Assembly: GCA_036365145.1 (NCBI GenBank)
Contig: JAEOAD010000040.1
Location: 12,898,501-12,962,500 of the forward strand
Direction of reading: 5' to 3'
Length of the DNA stretch: 64,000 bases
Source: Orientallactaga sibirica
Lineage: Eukaryota; Chordata; Mammalia; Rodentia; Dipodidae
The notes below the pieces were generated by a model. It was not told the DNA's origin. It made no database searches and was given only the letters and a program-made list of their open reading frames with translations. The first letter of the stretch is position 1; each line of letters starts with the position of its first letter. Of this stretch, positions 62,755 through 64,000 are shown piece by piece. The translations under genes were made by a program, and so were the position numbers.

Positions 62755-63125
62755 CTCTTTCAAGACACCCAAGTGACCAACAAACATCAAAGAGACGCCG
62801 ATATTCATTCATCATCAGAGACATGAAAATGCAATAGATTGGCCAAATACAAAACAAAACAAAACAAAACAAAACAAAACAAAACCCACTGCTGGGGCAC
62901 CAGGAGCTCCTGTATTAAGCGGGAATGAAGACTGGCACAACACTCGGTAGGGTTGTTGGTTTCTAGAAAGACTGAAAGCGTACACACCCTGTGGCGCAGC
63001 TCTTCCACCCACGGTCTCATACCCTAAATAAACTTTCACACATATGCACAGGGAAAGATGTTTAAGGATATTCATAGCAGCACCCTTTCTGATAGGACCA
63101 AGCTAGAAGCAGCTTAAACACCACA
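62755..63125 (+). mobile_element. Old L1 3' fragment with an AAAAC insert
   Basis: 'aagtgaccaacaaacatcaa', 'tcatcagagacatgaaaatg' and 'gatattcatagcagcaccct' follow the usual order of a degraded L1 3' part. An (AAAAC)n run (about 62851-62885) lies in the middle. Confidence 0.5.
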
Positions 63126-63137
63126 AGATAATGGAGT

Positions 63138-63235
63138 TCACTCAGCATCCCCTGTCCATGGTTCAGCCAACCACAGACGGAAGAACCGCATGTGTACCAA
63201 ACATGTACAGACCGTTCTTTATTCACCAAAGGACA
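63138..63235 (+). mobile_element. Tigger-like DNA transposon remnant
   Basis: 'ccatggttcagccaaccaca' followed by 'accaaacatgtacagaccgt' resembles the end region of Tigger/MER2-type mariner elements. Short and diverged. Confidence 0.35.
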
Positions 63236-63464
63236 CCAATGGGTTCTGAGTGCAGGTGAGCCCACCACTAACCCTGGGACGCAGGATGAACCACGAAGCT
63301 CCACAGATGCTAGCTCCCCCTCTGCAAACAAGGACGTGAGGCAGCTGTCTAAGGTCCCTTTCACACCCAAAGCCTCAGTTTCCTACTTCATCTTCTCCTT
63401 CTCAGTTGGGGCTTGGGAATTGGCAATAGAGGGAGCCACCAGATCATATTTAATCCAAATTGAG

Positions 63465-63608
63465 ATTTTTTTTTTTTCAAGGAAAGGTCACACTGTAGCC
63501 TGAGCTGACCTGGAACTCACTCTGTAGTCCCAGGCTTGAACTCACAGCGATTCTCCAATCCCTACCACCCTAGTGCTGGGATTAAAGGCATGTGCCACCA
63601 TGCCCGGT
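63465..63608 (-). mobile_element. B1 SINE
   Basis: Flanks share 'ccaaattgagattttt' (63456 and 63610), a perfect 16-bp target duplication. Confidence 0.9.
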
Positions 63609-63627
63609 TCCAAATTGAGATTTTTGT

Positions 63628-63785
63628 TGTTGTTGTTATTTTGTTTTTCAAGGTAGAGTCTTACTCTAGCCCAGGCTGACCTGGAATTCACTATGTAGTC
63701 TCAGGATGGTCTCAAACTCACAGTGATCCTCCTATCTCTGCCTCCCGAGTCTGGGATTAAAGGCATATGCTACCACGTGCGCCTG
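63628..63785 (-). mobile_element. B1 SINE
   Basis: Second same-orientation B1; 'ggttccaaattgagattt' and 'ggttccaaactgagacta' suggest a third copy of the same target sequence at 63786. Confidence 0.85.
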
Positions 63786-63869
63786 GTTCCAAACTGAGAC
63801 TATTTTAAAACTCTCTTTTCCTTGCTTTCCTAGAAAACCAGATTTTATTTATTCTCTTGAGCACACTCA

Positions 63870-64000
63870 ATGTATGTATGCATTTCCTAGGGCTGCCATG
63901 ACCAAGCACCCCCCGGCTGGTTGGATTAGGCAACAGAAAAAGAAAGGTGAGATGAAGGGGCTGGTGGGACTTCCTTGGTCTGTCTCTTTGCAGAAGGCCA
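63870..64000 (+). mobile_element. Partial old repeat at the window edge
   Basis: 'gcatttcctagggctgccat' is a common mammalian repeat start; the element runs out of the window, so the family is not assigned. Confidence 0.35.

Overview
This is mammalian, rodent nuclear DNA: gene-poor, intronic or intergenic, and dense in SINEs. The main clue is a B2-superfamily tRNA-derived SINE (5' head like GGCTGGAGAGATGGCTTAG, a CT-rich 3' region and a tail of AAATAAATAAA). Its body, with the 'cataagccagatgcacaaggtgg' type of middle, differs from mouse B2 and fits the Dip family of jerboas (Dipodoidea). It occurs together with monomeric B1, ID/B4-like and B3-like SINEs. A jerboa-type rodent such as Jaculus is my best inference; the species is not proven. 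About 65-70 Dip copies and 30-35 B1 copies take up roughly a quarter to a third of the window.

Layout. 1-4.5 kb: B1 and Dip copies nested in two old ERVL-MaLR-like LTRs (about 858-1855 and 1975-2945) and in a tandem pair of old DNA-transposon-like repeats (3211-4506). 5.8-6.0 kb: a minus-strand block that looks like a real internal coding exon. 9.1-10.9 kb: the longest stretch without recognisable repeats, holding a plus-strand exon candidate. 12.4-12.8 kb: the best-supported protein-coding sequence, a full-length, uninterrupted, intronless retrocopy of NDUFA3 (complex I accessory subunit) on the minus strand, with poly(A) signal, A-rich tail and a perfect 15-bp target-site duplication. 22.9-23.3 kb: a solo retroviral-type LTR. 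26.8-27.8 kb: a decayed L1 ORF2 fossil. 42.9-43.9 kb: another MaLR-like LTR split by a DNA-transposon-like repeat. 46.4-47.4 kb and 56.97-57.38 kb: repeat-free AT-rich blocks that could be conserved non-coding elements. 52.7-53.5 kb: a second minus-strand exon candidate, whose end phase matches the start phase of the one at 5.9 kb. 62.3-62.5 kb: a 35-bp minisatellite. 62.7-63.2 kb: L1 and Tigger-like fossils.

I see no operons, CRISPR arrays, rRNA genes, free-standing tRNA genes or complete multi-exon genes. The two minus-strand exon candidates would fit a large minus-strand gene crossing the window with long introns; this is inference and I cannot name the gene. Most open frames in the window are frames through SINEs or simple repeats. 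Repeat ends are good to about 10-20 bases unless a target-site duplication fixes them. I found no convincing undescribed biological system. The points most worth checking are the intact retrocopy, the exon candidates, the recurring tail-to-tail inverted SINE pairs and the repeat-free blocks.
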